From contig JADWQD010000018.1 of assembly GCA_016110215.1 (NCBI GenBank), positions 1 to 64,000 on the forward strand: DNA of 64,000 nucleotides, read 5' to 3'. Below the pieces are notes generated by a model that worked only from the letters and a program-made list of their open reading frames with translations, was not told where the DNA came from and made no database searches. The first letter of the stretch is position 1. Each line of letters opens with the position of its first letter. The stretch is from Capronia americana. Its lineage: Eukaryota; Ascomycota; Eurotiomycetes; Chaetothyriales; Herpotrichiellaceae. Positions 31,604 through 42,275 of the stretch are shown in pieces. Both the position numbers and the translations under genes were made by a program.

Positions 31604-32740
31604 TCAGATCCGCTTCCCCTTTTCATCGAAGTCAATCTTCTTTCCCGTCCGGAAACTCTCCTGCAAAGCCTGCGCCACAAGCAAGCTTGTGACATATGAC
31701 TCCAACGAGATAGGCAACGGCTTCTGATCGAGGACTGCGTCCACGAAGGTAATCAACTCCGACACGAAACTGGGTTTATAGCGATCGTACCAGCTCGGCA
31801 AGGCTGAAACATGGATGCCATTGTTGTCGGAGAGTTCCAGTCTATTGCGCTTCGACACCAAATTCACCGAGATTTTGCCACGCGTGCCAAAGATTTCGGT
31901 TTGATTGTCATAACCGGCGGCAGCAGTGCGTGAGTTGTAGTGGAATGCGATCTGACCGCCCCAATATTGGACGATGCCCACAGCGTTATCGGCATCACGC
32001 AAAGATTCATGCTCGAGCTCCTTGAAGTGAGCGACTGTGCCGAATGCGCATACAGATTGAGGAATGATTGTCTTGTTGCCAGCTTCGAGGAATGACAGGG
32101 TGAGATCAATGTCGTGGATAACAGAATCGACAAAGAATCCACCACCGATGGCAGCATTGGCCACGTACGAGTGCATGAAAGGAGCGTCGTCGAGTTTCTC
32201 GCAGCCTTGGGATCGAATCACCACGGGAGAACCGATGGCTCCTTCGCGGATCTTTTGCACCGCTTCTTGATAATTCTCGTCGAATCGTCTGGTGAATCCT
32301 ACCATGAGCCGGGTTTTGGGTGAAGCCTGGGCTATAGAGACAAGGTCCTGCACCTGTTCGACCGTTTGTGAGACTGGTTTCTCGCAGAGAACGTGGATTC
32401 CTCGCTCTAGTGACGTTTTTGTATGTTGATAGTGGAGTTCTGTGAGGGAGGCGACAACCACGGCGTCGAGGTGTGGGAATTGGATCATTTCTTCGAACGT
32501 GTGGAACACTGCAACTCCGTGAGGGATCAGATTGATCTCTGCCCATTCGAGGTCTGCCTTGGCCGGTGAACAGGCACACACCAGCCTGGCCCGGGGCACT
32601 GATCGGAGGATGTTGAGGGCATGTTGTTGTCCCATCCTGCCTATGCCTACGACACCGAAGTTCAGGACCTGCGGTTCGGGTCGTGACACTCCATTGATAA
32701 TTTCGGTTGAGTGACCATTGGTCGTCACAATTTCGCCCAT
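31604..32740 (-). CDS. Gfo/Idh/MocA oxidoreductase, inositol 2-dehydrogenase-like
   Basis: Intronless, 378 residues from ATG 32740; the same frame extends upstream without an ATG. Rossmann motif GVVGIGRMGQQHA, the family's HVLCEKPVS with active-site Lys, and GGGFFVDSVIHDIDLTLSFL with the Asp/His pair are all present. The family oxidises a ring hydroxyl of sugars or inositols with NAD(P). It resembles inositol 2-dehydrogenases and fits the inositol-type transporter at 25.6 kb, but other sugar or scyllo-inositol substrates are possible. A TTCGCCGATC site (complement at 32929-32938) lies about 190 bp upstream, the same core as in the P450 promoter. Confidence 0.88.
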   Translation of the reverse strand: MGEIVTTNGHSTEIINGVSRPEPQVLNFGVVGIGRMGQQHALNILRSVPRARLVCACSPAKADLEWAEINLIPHGVAVFHTFEEMIQFPHLDAVVVASLTELHYQHTKTSLERGIHVLCEKPVSQTVEQVQDLVSIAQASPKTRLMVGFTRRFDENYQEAVQKIREGAIGSPVVIRSQGCEKLDDAPFMHSYVANAAIGGGFFVDSVIHDIDLTLSFLEAGNKTIIPQSVCAFGTVAHFKELEHESLRDADNAVGIVQYWGGQIAFHYNSRTAAAGYDNQTEIFGTRGKISVNLVSKRNRLELSDNNGIHVSALPSWYDRYKPSFVSELITFVDAVLDQKPLPISLESYVTSLLVAQALQESFRTGKKIDFDEKGKRI

Positions 32741-33239
32741 TGCTGCTGGGACTTTTGTTCGACGTTCCCGCCCTGTCAAGATCACTTATGTTCCTACAGC
32801 GATTTCAAAAGTCAAGCTAGATCTTTAAATTTATTTGAAGGCCGAATGTCTTATTTAAGCTGTCCACACTAGTATGTGTCTGAAAGGACTGGTGGGGTTC
32901 GTACTGCCTAGCTAATCTCCGTTGCGAGATCGGCGAACATTGCCAACTTCGTGAGATAGGTCTCTCGTGTGCCGATCCACTTACCTGGCCATCTGTATAG
33001 TTATTCGTATCGTCCTTTAAGGTACGATATGGGTTACAGCGGATCTCCCCAAGTAGAGAAATGAGTGATCGCTTTAGGGTGCGCTCTCTCGTACGTATGG
33101 TAACTCGACATCGGATTTGTGCCAGCCTTGTCAGGTCTTGGCGGCGCAGGCAAATGACATCTCCTGCCCCTCACGCGCAGATCACGTTTGGAGACCTTCC
33201 GAACTCGCCACCTCCTGGCTCATTCTCATTCTTGAAATA
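32741..33239. other. Divergent intergenic region
   Basis: 499 bp between the dehydrogenase and the HET fragment. It contains the TCGCCG complement CGGCGA at 32931-32936. Nothing else recognised. Confidence 0.45.
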
Positions 33240-33536
33240 ATGTTTAAGTATCAGCCACTTATTGGGCCGGATACATTTAGACTACTTACACTACATTTTC
33301 AGGATCAACACAATCAGATACATTGTTCCTTAAGTCACTCGTCAATATCCCGGGAAGCTGGCAATTACACCGCAATATCCTATACATGGGGTCCCTCAGA
33401 TTCGGCTATAAAGGACATCTTTTCGATGGCAAGATATTTCAGGTCCGGACGAATCTGTTTGAGTTCCTGGAAACCTGCCGCAAAGTCAGGAAGATAGATA
33501 CTATCCTTTGGATTGATGCTGTCTGCCCATATTCCT
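33240..33536 (+). pseudogene. HET-domain N-terminal fragment
   Basis: Starts MFKYQPLIGPDTFRLLTL and contains NYTAISYTWG, the N-terminal hallmark of fungal heterokaryon-incompatibility proteins. At about 33418-33424 the reading moves to another frame (a 1-nt loss fits), which continues FDGKIFQVRTNLFEFLE and LWIDAVC. The domain stops at that Cys codon (33534-33536); the expected INQ and everything after are missing, and unrelated sequence follows. Intact HET proteins trigger cell death when genetically different hyphae fuse. The missing part resembles the fragment at 44.6 kb. Confidence 0.75.
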
Positions 33537-34325
33537 ATCGAATCATAATCAAATACCTCGGAATCCTGAGGTTTGTACCTCTATTTTCTGGGGGTATTAA
33601 TTTACCTTACCACAGGCCCAAGGGGGGCAAAGGGCTTAATCTGGCCCCTAGCGATCGGCCGAAATCTGCCTCTCGGCTTGGCATCTGTTTCAGACGGACA
33701 TCGGCAGCCTTACGCCGCCTAGGTTTCCCTGTTTCAGCTTCATTATCAGCCACGGCATCATGTCTGCATGTTTCCAACTTATGTCGATTGATTCATGGAC
33801 CAGAGCATCAAGGCCTTGCATTTTTCATCAGATGGCGTAGCGTCAAGAGTTCATTTCACAGATGAACGCTTGTTTCTATGTCTCAACAACTCACGGGCTA
33901 CTGCTGCCCCGTGTGGTTGCCTGTAGCGCAGTTAGACGCCCTGCAATGGCCCGTGACACATGTCATCATGTGGTTGGCTGGCTAGCACACACCACAGCAT
34001 CCACGCAACGCCCCAGATGTCAAGCCTCCATATCTGGTATGACCCAATGTAAGATGTTCCCTACAGGTCCCAGCGATATGAGGCTACAGTTGACTAGCAA
34101 TAAAGCAGGCGTCGTCGTTGCACTGCCACATTGACAAATCTTTTTAATTGTACAGCTCGAAGTGTAGTTCTTTGAGACAGCTCAGCTCCTTAAATGTTCG
34201 CGTTCACTGTGATTCCCTGAAGCATGCCCGAATTAGGAGAATCGTAACGATTTGTACCATTTTTGACTGCGGAACTGCCCTATCTGGTAGTATGGATATT
34301 GAAATCATAAACCTGGTCAGAAACG
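33537..34325. other. Unassigned sequence between HET fragment and NLR gene
   Basis: 789 bp. The HET frame runs on to 33865 but loses all family similarity. No repeat ends or transposase motifs were identified. It would be the left edge of the roughly 11.1-kb segment between the two HET pieces. Confidence 0.4.
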
Positions 34326-37300
34326 ATGTCCACAACTACCGTTTCAAATCAGGTCGTCGATCAACTGCAACGGCGGCGTAACCGATGGCTAGCAAGACGA
34401 AAACAGCGCCAGCCGCCAGCTCCTGCAAATGCAGGTGAGGGCTCGAATATTCAGTCTCCTACAGCGACCTTGAAACCCTCCGGAAATACCGTTGCCGGTT
34501 CAACTGTCCACCGTCAGTCGCAAAATATTGGAACTGCGGTGCAAAGCCCAACCCCTCCAGTCACAATATGGCAAGAAGTATTGGATAGCCATTTTTCGAA
34601 ACTGGATGTCATCGATCGAGCGTACATACTACGAGGCGGTCCTACCACAAGTCTCGATCAGGCCCACTTGGATGACTTTATGAGGAATCTCAGTGAATCC
34701 TATGGACGGAAGCCTTCCACTTCGGCCATGGCCAAGATTTATCCCATCATGTCGCACATTCAATCCTTTGGCAGAGTATTAGACACCCTCGTGCAATACA
34801 ATCCGATTGCAATTTTGGTCTGGGGGAGTGTGCGATTGCTCCTCGAGGTAAGTATGGAACACTTAATGGCATAAGATCTGTGACGCACGGAAACTAAGTG
34901 ACAAAGATTTCCACAAGGACATTCCGGCTCCACGAGAAGATACTGAACACGCTTGAAACATTGTCCACGTATCTATCTTTATTCGAGACTTGGAGAAGAT
35001 TGTTCCCCGAAGAGTCACATTTAGATCTCTCCACTTGCATGAGGAATACCTGTGTGGAGTTTGTTGCATTTGTGGTAGAAGCTATCAAGTTTCTTCGCAG
35101 GGGCGCATTTAGTCTGTTCTTGACGTAGCCCCCAAGATAGACGAACTACTATGCTGACTTCGCGAACCCAGCAAACGCACTCCGCACTATATTTCTACCT
35201 TCCTTTGAAGCAGAATTCAAATCAGCAGAAGAAAAGATTCAACGTCAGACCAGATATCTAGATCTTCAGGTAACAACGGCCGGCTTGCAATCTTTCGAAG
35301 ATCGACATCGCATCATCTACGGTATGTTACAATCAACATCGGTACCTCAATCTTCACAGCAAACATCACAAAGCCCCTTGAAGCTCCCATTTCGGTTTAC
35401 GACGAACTGTGTCCGCAACAACAAATTCTTTGGCAGAGCGGATGTGCTTGGGAGCCTAGAGAAGAGTTTCGAGAGAAGCAGTGTGAAGAAGAACAATTCC
35501 AGGCTTCAGAGTACAGTCCTGTATGGACATGGTGGCTTTGGAAAGTCTTCGGTTGCACTTGAGTATATGTACCGACATTATGACGAGTATCCCGTAGTCC
35601 TGTGGTTTTACGCAGACAAGCAGGATAAACTGGACACTCAATTTCACCAATTGGCAAGAGTACTGGATCTCACTGTCGAGAGCGGAAATATAACAAGTAC
35701 TCGCCAGGTAGTTCAACACTGGATCACTCACTTAGGTATGTTAGTGCAATGGTCGTGTCTGGGTTTCGCTGACAGATTGAGATGTGGATTGGCTTTTGGT
35801 GTTTGATAATGCCGATGATGCTTCGCTGCTGACAGACTACTGGCCTGCTTCGAAACATGGGTCGATCATCATCACGAGTCGAAATCCATTCGTAGGCATG
35901 GAAGGCTTTGTGTCTCAATGCCTGCAACTTATGGCTTTCCAGAACGACCAAGGCGCAGAGTTCTTGTTATCACTACTAGACAACCTCGAGAACCCATCAG
36001 AGGCAGATGTCGAGGCTTTAAAATCGATCTCAGGGCTATTTCATGGTTTCCCGCTTGGTCTTCGCCAGGCAGGTTATTTCATGAGGAGCAAAAATTGTCT
36101 ACCTTCCGCATTCATTGACTTGTACAAAAACCACCATCAAGAAATTGAGCAATTCAAGTTATCCGGCTACTCGAAAACCACGGCAGACGTATGGGACATA
36201 TCTATCGGTACACTTAAACAAGACGCAATGAATCTTCTGGATCTTTTGACCTTCCTCGACCCGGATCGCATCCCCGTGGAGCTCTTCCAGAAATTTGGAT
36301 GCAAGAGTCCGTTTACTGAGTTCCTTGGGGACACGATGAGATATCTTAATGCTAGCGGACAGCTTGCAGACCAATCACTAATTGATATCAACCTTACCGC
36401 AGGAACGATCTCACTTCACCGTTTTTTTCAGGATTCGACATATCGTCGGCTCCAAAAAGCTCCAACAAGGTTAGAGAATGTTTTCCATGCTGCTGTGGAT
36501 ATAATCAATCTCGCCCTTCCCGAGGATGACTACCTCTCCATGAAGCATCTTGAAGCGTGGAAAGCTTTTGAAGCGTACCTCGACCACGCAGAGATGTTGC
36601 TGAAACGTTCCACTGATATTCACCCTCCCCACGGTCTGGGCTCACTGTTAAATATTTTCACCAAGGTGTCTGGGTAAGTGCACCAGAAATGAGGTCTTGT
36701 TAATGTTTTCAGTGGTCCTATTGACATGCGTGTCTTCTCAGATACTATCATGAAACGGCACAGTATAGCCTGTGTGAAGCTCTTCTCGAGAAAGCGAAGA
36801 AGATTGCGGTCGAAGCCAACGTGGTCGATAACGAGGCCTTGTCTAAGGTCTACTATTATCATGGACGCTTATGTCAGGAGACCAACAAACCTGCAATAGC
36901 TGTCCAAGACTTTGAGCAAGCCACGCAGCTTTTTGAGACAGCGGCAAGAAGCAATGATTCGCTCAGAGATTCTACCTTTCTTGCCATATTGTACGAGAAC
37001 CTGGGCATGTCCTACACAGGTGCAGGGCAATATTCCGAGGCCGAGGTTTGTCTCAAAAAGGCCATCGAGATCGGCAGAAATCCTGATGCGAGGACTCACA
37101 TCGTCCTAGGGGATTTCATGCAGTGCCTCGGTGCTTGCTATCTATGGAAAGGTGACCTGGAGCAAGCCGAGGATATTCTCTGCAAAGCGCTGTTGAATAA
37201 GTGTGGCGCTGACAACGAAAATCGTGGCGGGGCTTTGTATACACTTGGCAATGTGTATCTCAGGCAGAGGAAGTACCACGAAGGACTTCGACTGCATCAG

Positions 37301-37745
37301 GAAGTGCTTCAAATGTATACAAAGGACTTGGGTAACGAGCATCATTGGGTGGCAGACTCCTGCGTGAAAGTGGGCAGCATATTCGCTATTCGGGATTTTG
37401 AGAGCAGAGATCTCGTCAAGGCAGAGTGAGTCCATCGACGCCCCGTCATATAGAGGGTACCACGCTAATGACTTCTTGTTCAGAGAGCTCTTGAGGAAGT
37501 CATTGGAGATATGGCAATCGCCCAAAAATCACCGTAATCTACACTCGGAGCCTTCGATGATCAGAACGAAATGGGGGCTGGGCCAGATTCTTTCCGAGTC
37601 AGGTGATGATCACCTTGGCGAAGCACGTGAATATCATGAGCAGTCATGTGAATATGTCAAAGAGCACCTCGGGATCGACCTTGACAAAGACGATGTGGAT
37701 GCTGATTCAGTGATCGATAGTCTTGTGTTCTACTGGAGTAGATAG
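34326..37745 (+). CDS. NLR-type STAND protein: DUF7708-like, NB-ARC, TPR
   Basis: Six exons: 34326-34851, 34899-35111, 35172-35735, 35782-36673, 36742-37425 and 37484-37745; 1046 residues, in frame throughout. The N-terminal region has the helical DUF7708-like signature (YNPIAILVWGSVRLLLE, then AIKFLRRGAF). NB-ARC follows with P-loop VLYGHGGFGKSS (about residue 365), Walker B WLLVFDNADD (about 437), IIITSRNP and GFPLGL. The C-terminus is a run of tetratricopeptide repeats (about 745-1010). It fits fungal NOD-like receptors, cytosolic switches in non-self recognition and programmed cell death. Two introns need care: 35112-35171 has branch site gctgac, and 35736-35781 skips an AG immediately after its branch site. 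Ignoring them creates false stops. It is flanked by HET remnants. Confidence 0.88.
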
Positions 37746-38410
37746 CCAATTGTGAATATTCTGGAGATATGGTCGAGGGAAGCGCCGGCTGCCAGAAGGT
37801 GACCCCCCGATGATTTTGGGAGATGAACTCTGGCTCTGGCTGCCTGGAATTACAGCCTAACGAGACTCTTGCCGCTTGAAACATGTTGACCGTCGTTTAT
37901 AATTGCTTTTTCAGGGAAACCCCTCGACCTTTTGCTGTCACGCCTCGTTATCGTGGGTTTCGGCCATTCAGCTAGGAAGGGCACAAGGCACATTGGCATT
38001 GTACCATGCTGATTACCAATTATCCTTCGTTGCCCGACCTGCAAGATCCGCCTCATTTTGCGAACTTCACGTTCTCCTCACTTTTATGCCAATCAGACGG
38101 TACGGCGGTCCATCACTTCCCATGTTGGTCGTTGCCCGACCTGCAAGATCCGCCACATTTTGTGAGCTTCTCCTCACTTTATGCCAATCAGACGGTACGG
38201 CGGTCCATCACTTCCCATGTTGGTCGTTGTCTCGATGGCATTTCGTATGCCTCCATCTTCCATGACTCCGTATCAGAGGTAGACCCTTGCCAGAATGAGG
38301 CTCTGCGCACACCTCCCTTGAGGAGTGTTGCTCATAAGATCCATTCTTTACGTAGAGCTTCCTGCCTTGGTGAATCACCTCTCGAGATCTTGATCCCCTC
38401 CACAGTCACA
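37746..38410. promoter_or_regulatory. Upstream region of the small mitochondrial gene
   Basis: 665 bp from the NLR stop to the next ATG. Its main feature is the tandem CCAAT-containing duplication at 38029-38225 (own entry). No gene seen. Confidence 0.5.
38029..38225. repeat. Tandem duplication of a CCAAT-box promoter module
   Basis: Two adjacent copies, 38029-38130 (102 bp) and 38131-38225 (95 bp), nearly identical except for a 7-bp gap and a few substitutions. Each starts gttgcccgacctgcaagatc and contains atgccaatcagacggtacgg, which includes a perfect CCAATCA box, the binding sequence of the fungal HAP/CBC complex. The array lies about 190-380 bp upstream of the ATG of the small mitochondrial protein. 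Confidence 0.85.
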
Positions 38411-38778
38411 ATGTTTTCAGCTCGTGGTACCTTATCAGCAGTTCTCCGCTCCAGGTTCGCCCCATGTTCCATTTTCAATGCCGTCTCTTGTTCTTAAATC
38501 GAGTACCCAAATTAACGCTTTACTGAAATCGTAGGCCCAAGGTCCTCCTCTCGCGGTCCCAGTCGACCGTGGTTGGGTCCACCAGTTCTGCCAATACGAA
38601 GACGCAGGCCTGGAAAGAGTTCTGGCCGCCCAAAGAGGAGAACTATACCGCAGCGGAAAAGGAGTCAATGCCTTGGTTGAGTTTCAAATATGACGCAAAG
38701 AAGAGCGGAGAGGAGAAGCCGTGGAAGAAGTGGGTGTTGGATGGGAAGGGAGGGATTGTGAGAAGGGGAAGCCAATGA
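38411..38778 (+). CDS. Small predicted mitochondrial protein, unknown function
   Basis: Two exons, 38411-38454 and 38535-38778, separated by an 80-nt GT-AG intron; 95 residues. The N-terminus (MFSARGTLSAVLRSR) is basic, Ser-rich and lacks acidic residues, as expected of a mitochondrial targeting peptide, and the intron falls right after it. The rest is hydrophilic and Lys/Trp-rich (AWKEFWPPKEENYTAAEKES, EKPWKKWVLDGKGG) with no membrane segment. I do not recognise the family. The duplicated CCAAT module upstream suits a respiration-linked gene, since the HAP complex controls many of those. Exon calls rest on clean splice sites and the shared frame. Confidence 0.65.
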
Positions 38779-38999
38779 TTCATATATGGCATTATTCAGA
38801 ATGAGGCCAGTCGATGGAATCCTTCCAGCTTGAAGGTCGCTCAATCCAAAACGTGGTCATTCTTTTACACTATGAAGCTGTGAGACACCAGGAAGTGCAT
38901 TGGTTAGCGAAGAAGTGGAACAGAGATCAGAAATACACAATACAATCCAATTGGTCCCTTTCACATTCAATTTTCAACTTTCTGAATCAAGGAATGTAC

Positions 39000-40521
39000 T
39001 CAGAGACTTTGCTCTCGGACATATCTCTCCTGTAGACGACGTTCCTTTGGCAGTTGGAAGGATGACAGGTCCACGGACGTCTTCTGTCCCATTATCAACT
39101 CACTCATTACTTTCCCACTCCCAGGTCCCAGCACAAAACCGTCCAGATACTGCCCAACATTCACAAAAATGCCACCCCTACTGCTTGCAGTGTTTTTCGG
39201 AGTGGCTCTATCGCTGAAGAGCCGTTGTTGTGACTCCCCTGCCATCGCTTGACAGCTTGGGGGAAAGACGTCCTCCCAGTCTAGCTTTGTTATAATCGGA
39301 GTGCCCGTCGTAGTCTGTGGGAGATATGCTCTACCAGAACTCAGCAATCTGACATTATCATTGTGTGCAGTTTTGAGATAACCCTTGGCCGTTTCGAGCA
39401 ACTTCTGGATAGCATCAGGGTGGGCCTCGACCTCTTCGAGCAACTCTGGCAGGTCCTCTGGCTCAGAGAAGTCGCCGGCAATGTACATGTCCCCGCCCTG
39501 GAATGTCGAGATGTGTAGGTCATTCATGTTTGTAACCACCTCATTGAGCCAGATCTGGTCACAATACTGATCACTGTTCTCGGAACTCGCTTTAATACCA
39601 TTGATGCGTAACCAATCTTGCGAAGGTTGCTGTTTTTCTAGAGGTATTCTATATCGTGCATCGGGAAAAAGTGAGGAGAAAACGCGTTCAGACCAAGATC
39701 CCGCAGCGACGACAAGGTTCTTGCAGGGGATCATGATCGTGTTTGAGGATCCACTCGTGCTAACTTCGACGTGATCCAGTTCGGACTTTGAAGAGTTGAT
39801 GGTGACAGACACAGCCTTGGAGCTGAAGAGGAATTTGACACCAGAGCGGTCACATTCTTCGTGAAGGAATTTGCAGAACCTTGGAGGGTCACTGTAAGGG
39901 GTTAGAGAAATTGCATCAATGCGGTGCTATCTCAAGGCCATAACAATCTGCTTACAGTTTTGTTGCATGCGGTGGGTTGGCAATCAGTCCTGCCTCCCAC
40001 GAACTTGGAACTTTTAGCCAATTCGGCAGTTTGGAGAGTGCTTCAGGTTCTTGCACAGGAAATGGTAGCTTTTCATGAGGTTGGTCATAGCCGTTTGAGA
40101 AAACCGCATGGATGTTAAGACCTGCGTATCCGTACTTGTCGCTGCCATGATGCTGGGCAGCGAGTTGCTCATGAAGAGCATAAGAGAGGAAGGCGAGAGG
40201 TTTGACTTTATCCTCGTAGCCAAAATCACCGAGAGCGCCTTCGTTTTGGCCGGAGGCCCCAGCACAGAGGGTGGCAGAGGGATCAATGACGTAAATGCTT
40301 GCACTGATCTTGCTCGTGCGGCTGGAGGCTCTGCTGCGCTGTGCCAAAGAGAGGTAAAACGCAGTAGACAGACCAATAATCCCTCCCCCTAGAATCACAA
40401 TCGCATCACCACTATTTGCCGTCATGTTGAAAGTTTCGATGGGGTTCGGTCTTGCAAAGCGGAAGAGGGCGAACTGTGAGGCGACCAGCACAGAGACGGC
40501 GCGGCTGAAAGATCTTAACAT
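39000..40521 (-). CDS. FAD-dependent oxidoreductase, DAO / TDA3-like
   Basis: Two exons: 40521-39956 and 39891-39000 (intron 39892-39955, GT-AG); 485 residues. An FAD-binding motif AIVILGGGIIGLSTAFYL follows a short hydrophobic N-terminus. Other DAO-family marks are GASGQNEGALGDFG, NLVVAAGSWSE and, near the end, GIFVNVGQYLDGFVLGPGSGKV. The family oxidises amines or amino acids, making H2O2 and an imine. A second ATG (MTANSGDAIV) lies about 30 codons in; the extra N-terminus may be a targeting sequence. It is divergent from the 2OG-type oxygenase, with 260 bp between the ATGs, so the two probably share a promoter. Confidence 0.85.
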
Positions 40522-40781
40522 GGCCTATGCTTTCTGCTTTGAGGGTCAAATGCGGTCACCGACAAGAGTGCTGTGCTGTGGCACTATGCAATGGCCAAAT
40601 CGTCGTTGAGTGAGGCGCGAATAGAGCATGGAGTGAAGCACACATCAATAAACAGAGAGAGTGCAGCCTGCCCCACACTGCACAAAGGTGGATGTGGGTC
40701 GTTGTCGTCTCCCGCGCTCCGCGTCTCTTCTCTCTCTATTTACTTTTATCATAGACAGACAGAGACTCTGAACACCCCACA

Positions 40782-42116
40782 ATGTTCACCCAGCGATTTT
40801 CACGTGCAGTCAAGGTAAACAATATCGAGTTCGCCTTGTTACTTTGAGTGTTACCCAAATAATAACTTTACTAGCTGAGCACGATCTGTACCGGGCCGTA
40901 CCGAGCTCCTGTCCGCCATTCTTCTTCGGTGCATAGCACACTCTATTACCTTCAGCAATGCGCTGAATATCGAGAGAATAAACCATACTATATCAACGTT
41001 CCCGAAGGTGGCATTCCAGGTCATCAAACCACAAACGAGATCTCTGAGGCCTACCACAACATACCTATTCACAGTCTTAGAGGGAAGGAAAGCGACTTCA
41101 CCCTTGATCGAAATGGCTTCCAGATCGTTCGCGACGATGGTGGCAACCCAGATGAATCGATCCTTGCCAGTTTGCCATACGAGAGATACGCGGACGCCAA
41201 GACGGTCCTGAGGAGCGTCGGACCAGCAGTGGAGACCTGCCTGCGGCGGACACTGGATGCGGAGGTTGTTTTGACCTTCACTTTGCGGGCAAGCCAGACA
41301 TCTTTCTCCACCGCCACTTTGAGCGAGTAATATCGGCAGATATTGACAAATTGAGTCTAGCTACGACGCCGCGACCCTCAGTTCCCAGCCCGTTCTCGAG
41401 GCACAAACCCAGAGATATCCCAGCCCGTACAGGGCGTTCATGTCGGTCAGTATCAAGCCAACTCTCTTCCATGGCGCCCAGCTCATCATCCATGTAGATT
41501 TCACGCCAGATTATGCCCACGCCACCGCCTTACATGTCGCCAAGACGCACAATATAAGCCTGGATGACCGGAGATGGCAGATCCTCAGGTGAAACCATCC
41601 CACGAGAGAGGCAGTCTCGGGTACTTATACATTTTAGTCTGTGGCGGCCACTTTTCGGCCCACTTCAAGACTGGCCTCTTGCCATCCTAGACCATACATC
41701 CATGGAAGCAAGCAGAGATCTCATCGCCTCTGACAATATTTATCCACACGAGATCCGTGAGACATACAACGTCTTCTTCAACGAGAAGCATCGATGGTAT
41801 TTTCTTGATAACCATGAGCCAAACGAGCTCTTGATTTTCAAAGCATACGATTCGAAAGCAGAATCGAACCTCGCAAGAGGTCAGCAGCAATACCGAGTCA
41901 TGACTACTATGGCCTAAGAAACTAATTGAGATCTCAGTTTGTGCCCATGCCGCTTTCATGAATCCGACTGCGCCTCCTGATGCCAGGCCAAGGGAAAGTA
42001 TGGAGTGTCTGAGTTTGGTCGTATACCCTAGAGGGACTGCAGCCAAGAAAAGACCTGAAGAGGTAAGTTTGCCTCTGAAAGGACGATGTCAACGAACGGA
42101 AATAACGAAACACTAA
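40782..42116 (+). CDS. CmcJ/AsaB-like hydroxylase/desaturase (Fe/2OG-type oxygenase family)
   Basis: Six exons: 40782-40814, 40875-41288, 41361-41445, 41498-41588, 41638-41879 and 41938-42116; 347 residues. Intron 2 (41289-41360) starts GCAAGC, a GC-AG intron; the others are GT-AG. With it the protein reads LRLRRRDPQFPAR, GVHVDFTPDYAHATALHV, SLWRPLFGPLQDWPLA, RWYFLDNHEPNELLIFKAYD and CAHAAFMNPTAPPDARPRES. All are hallmarks of the fungal AsaB/CmcJ family that hydroxylates or desaturates secondary metabolites. Without the GC-AG intron the gene wrongly looks frameshifted. HVD and a downstream His are candidate iron ligands. It sits in a divergent pair with the FAD oxidase and next to an MFS transporter, suggesting a three-gene metabolite module. 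Confidence 0.85.
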
Positions 42117-42275
42117 GCTCCTTCCATCGGAAAGTCTTGAATTTGTTCCTCCGCGGAATGAAGTAAGGCTCGAGTAACAGTTTGGTTGTTCTTAGCTCGA
42201 GTTGAAAACTGAAAGCCCTATTCCTTTGAGCTTCGTGAAGCTGTCTAGGAAGTCCTCAGCAAGCAAATGGTGATC

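Noticed and set aside
33537..33600. CACTA-type transposon end at the left HET break (3-bp TGC duplication)
   Set aside because: The sequence after the break does not start CACTA and no inverted match was found at the right break.
35112..35171. In-frame stops within the NLR gene
   Set aside because: They lie inside a 60-nt intron with branch site gctgac and acceptor cccag; removing it restores the frame.
41289..41640. Apparent frameshifts and stops making the CmcJ/AsaB gene look like a pseudogene
   Set aside because: A GC-AG intron and two short GT-AG introns restore every family motif in one frame.
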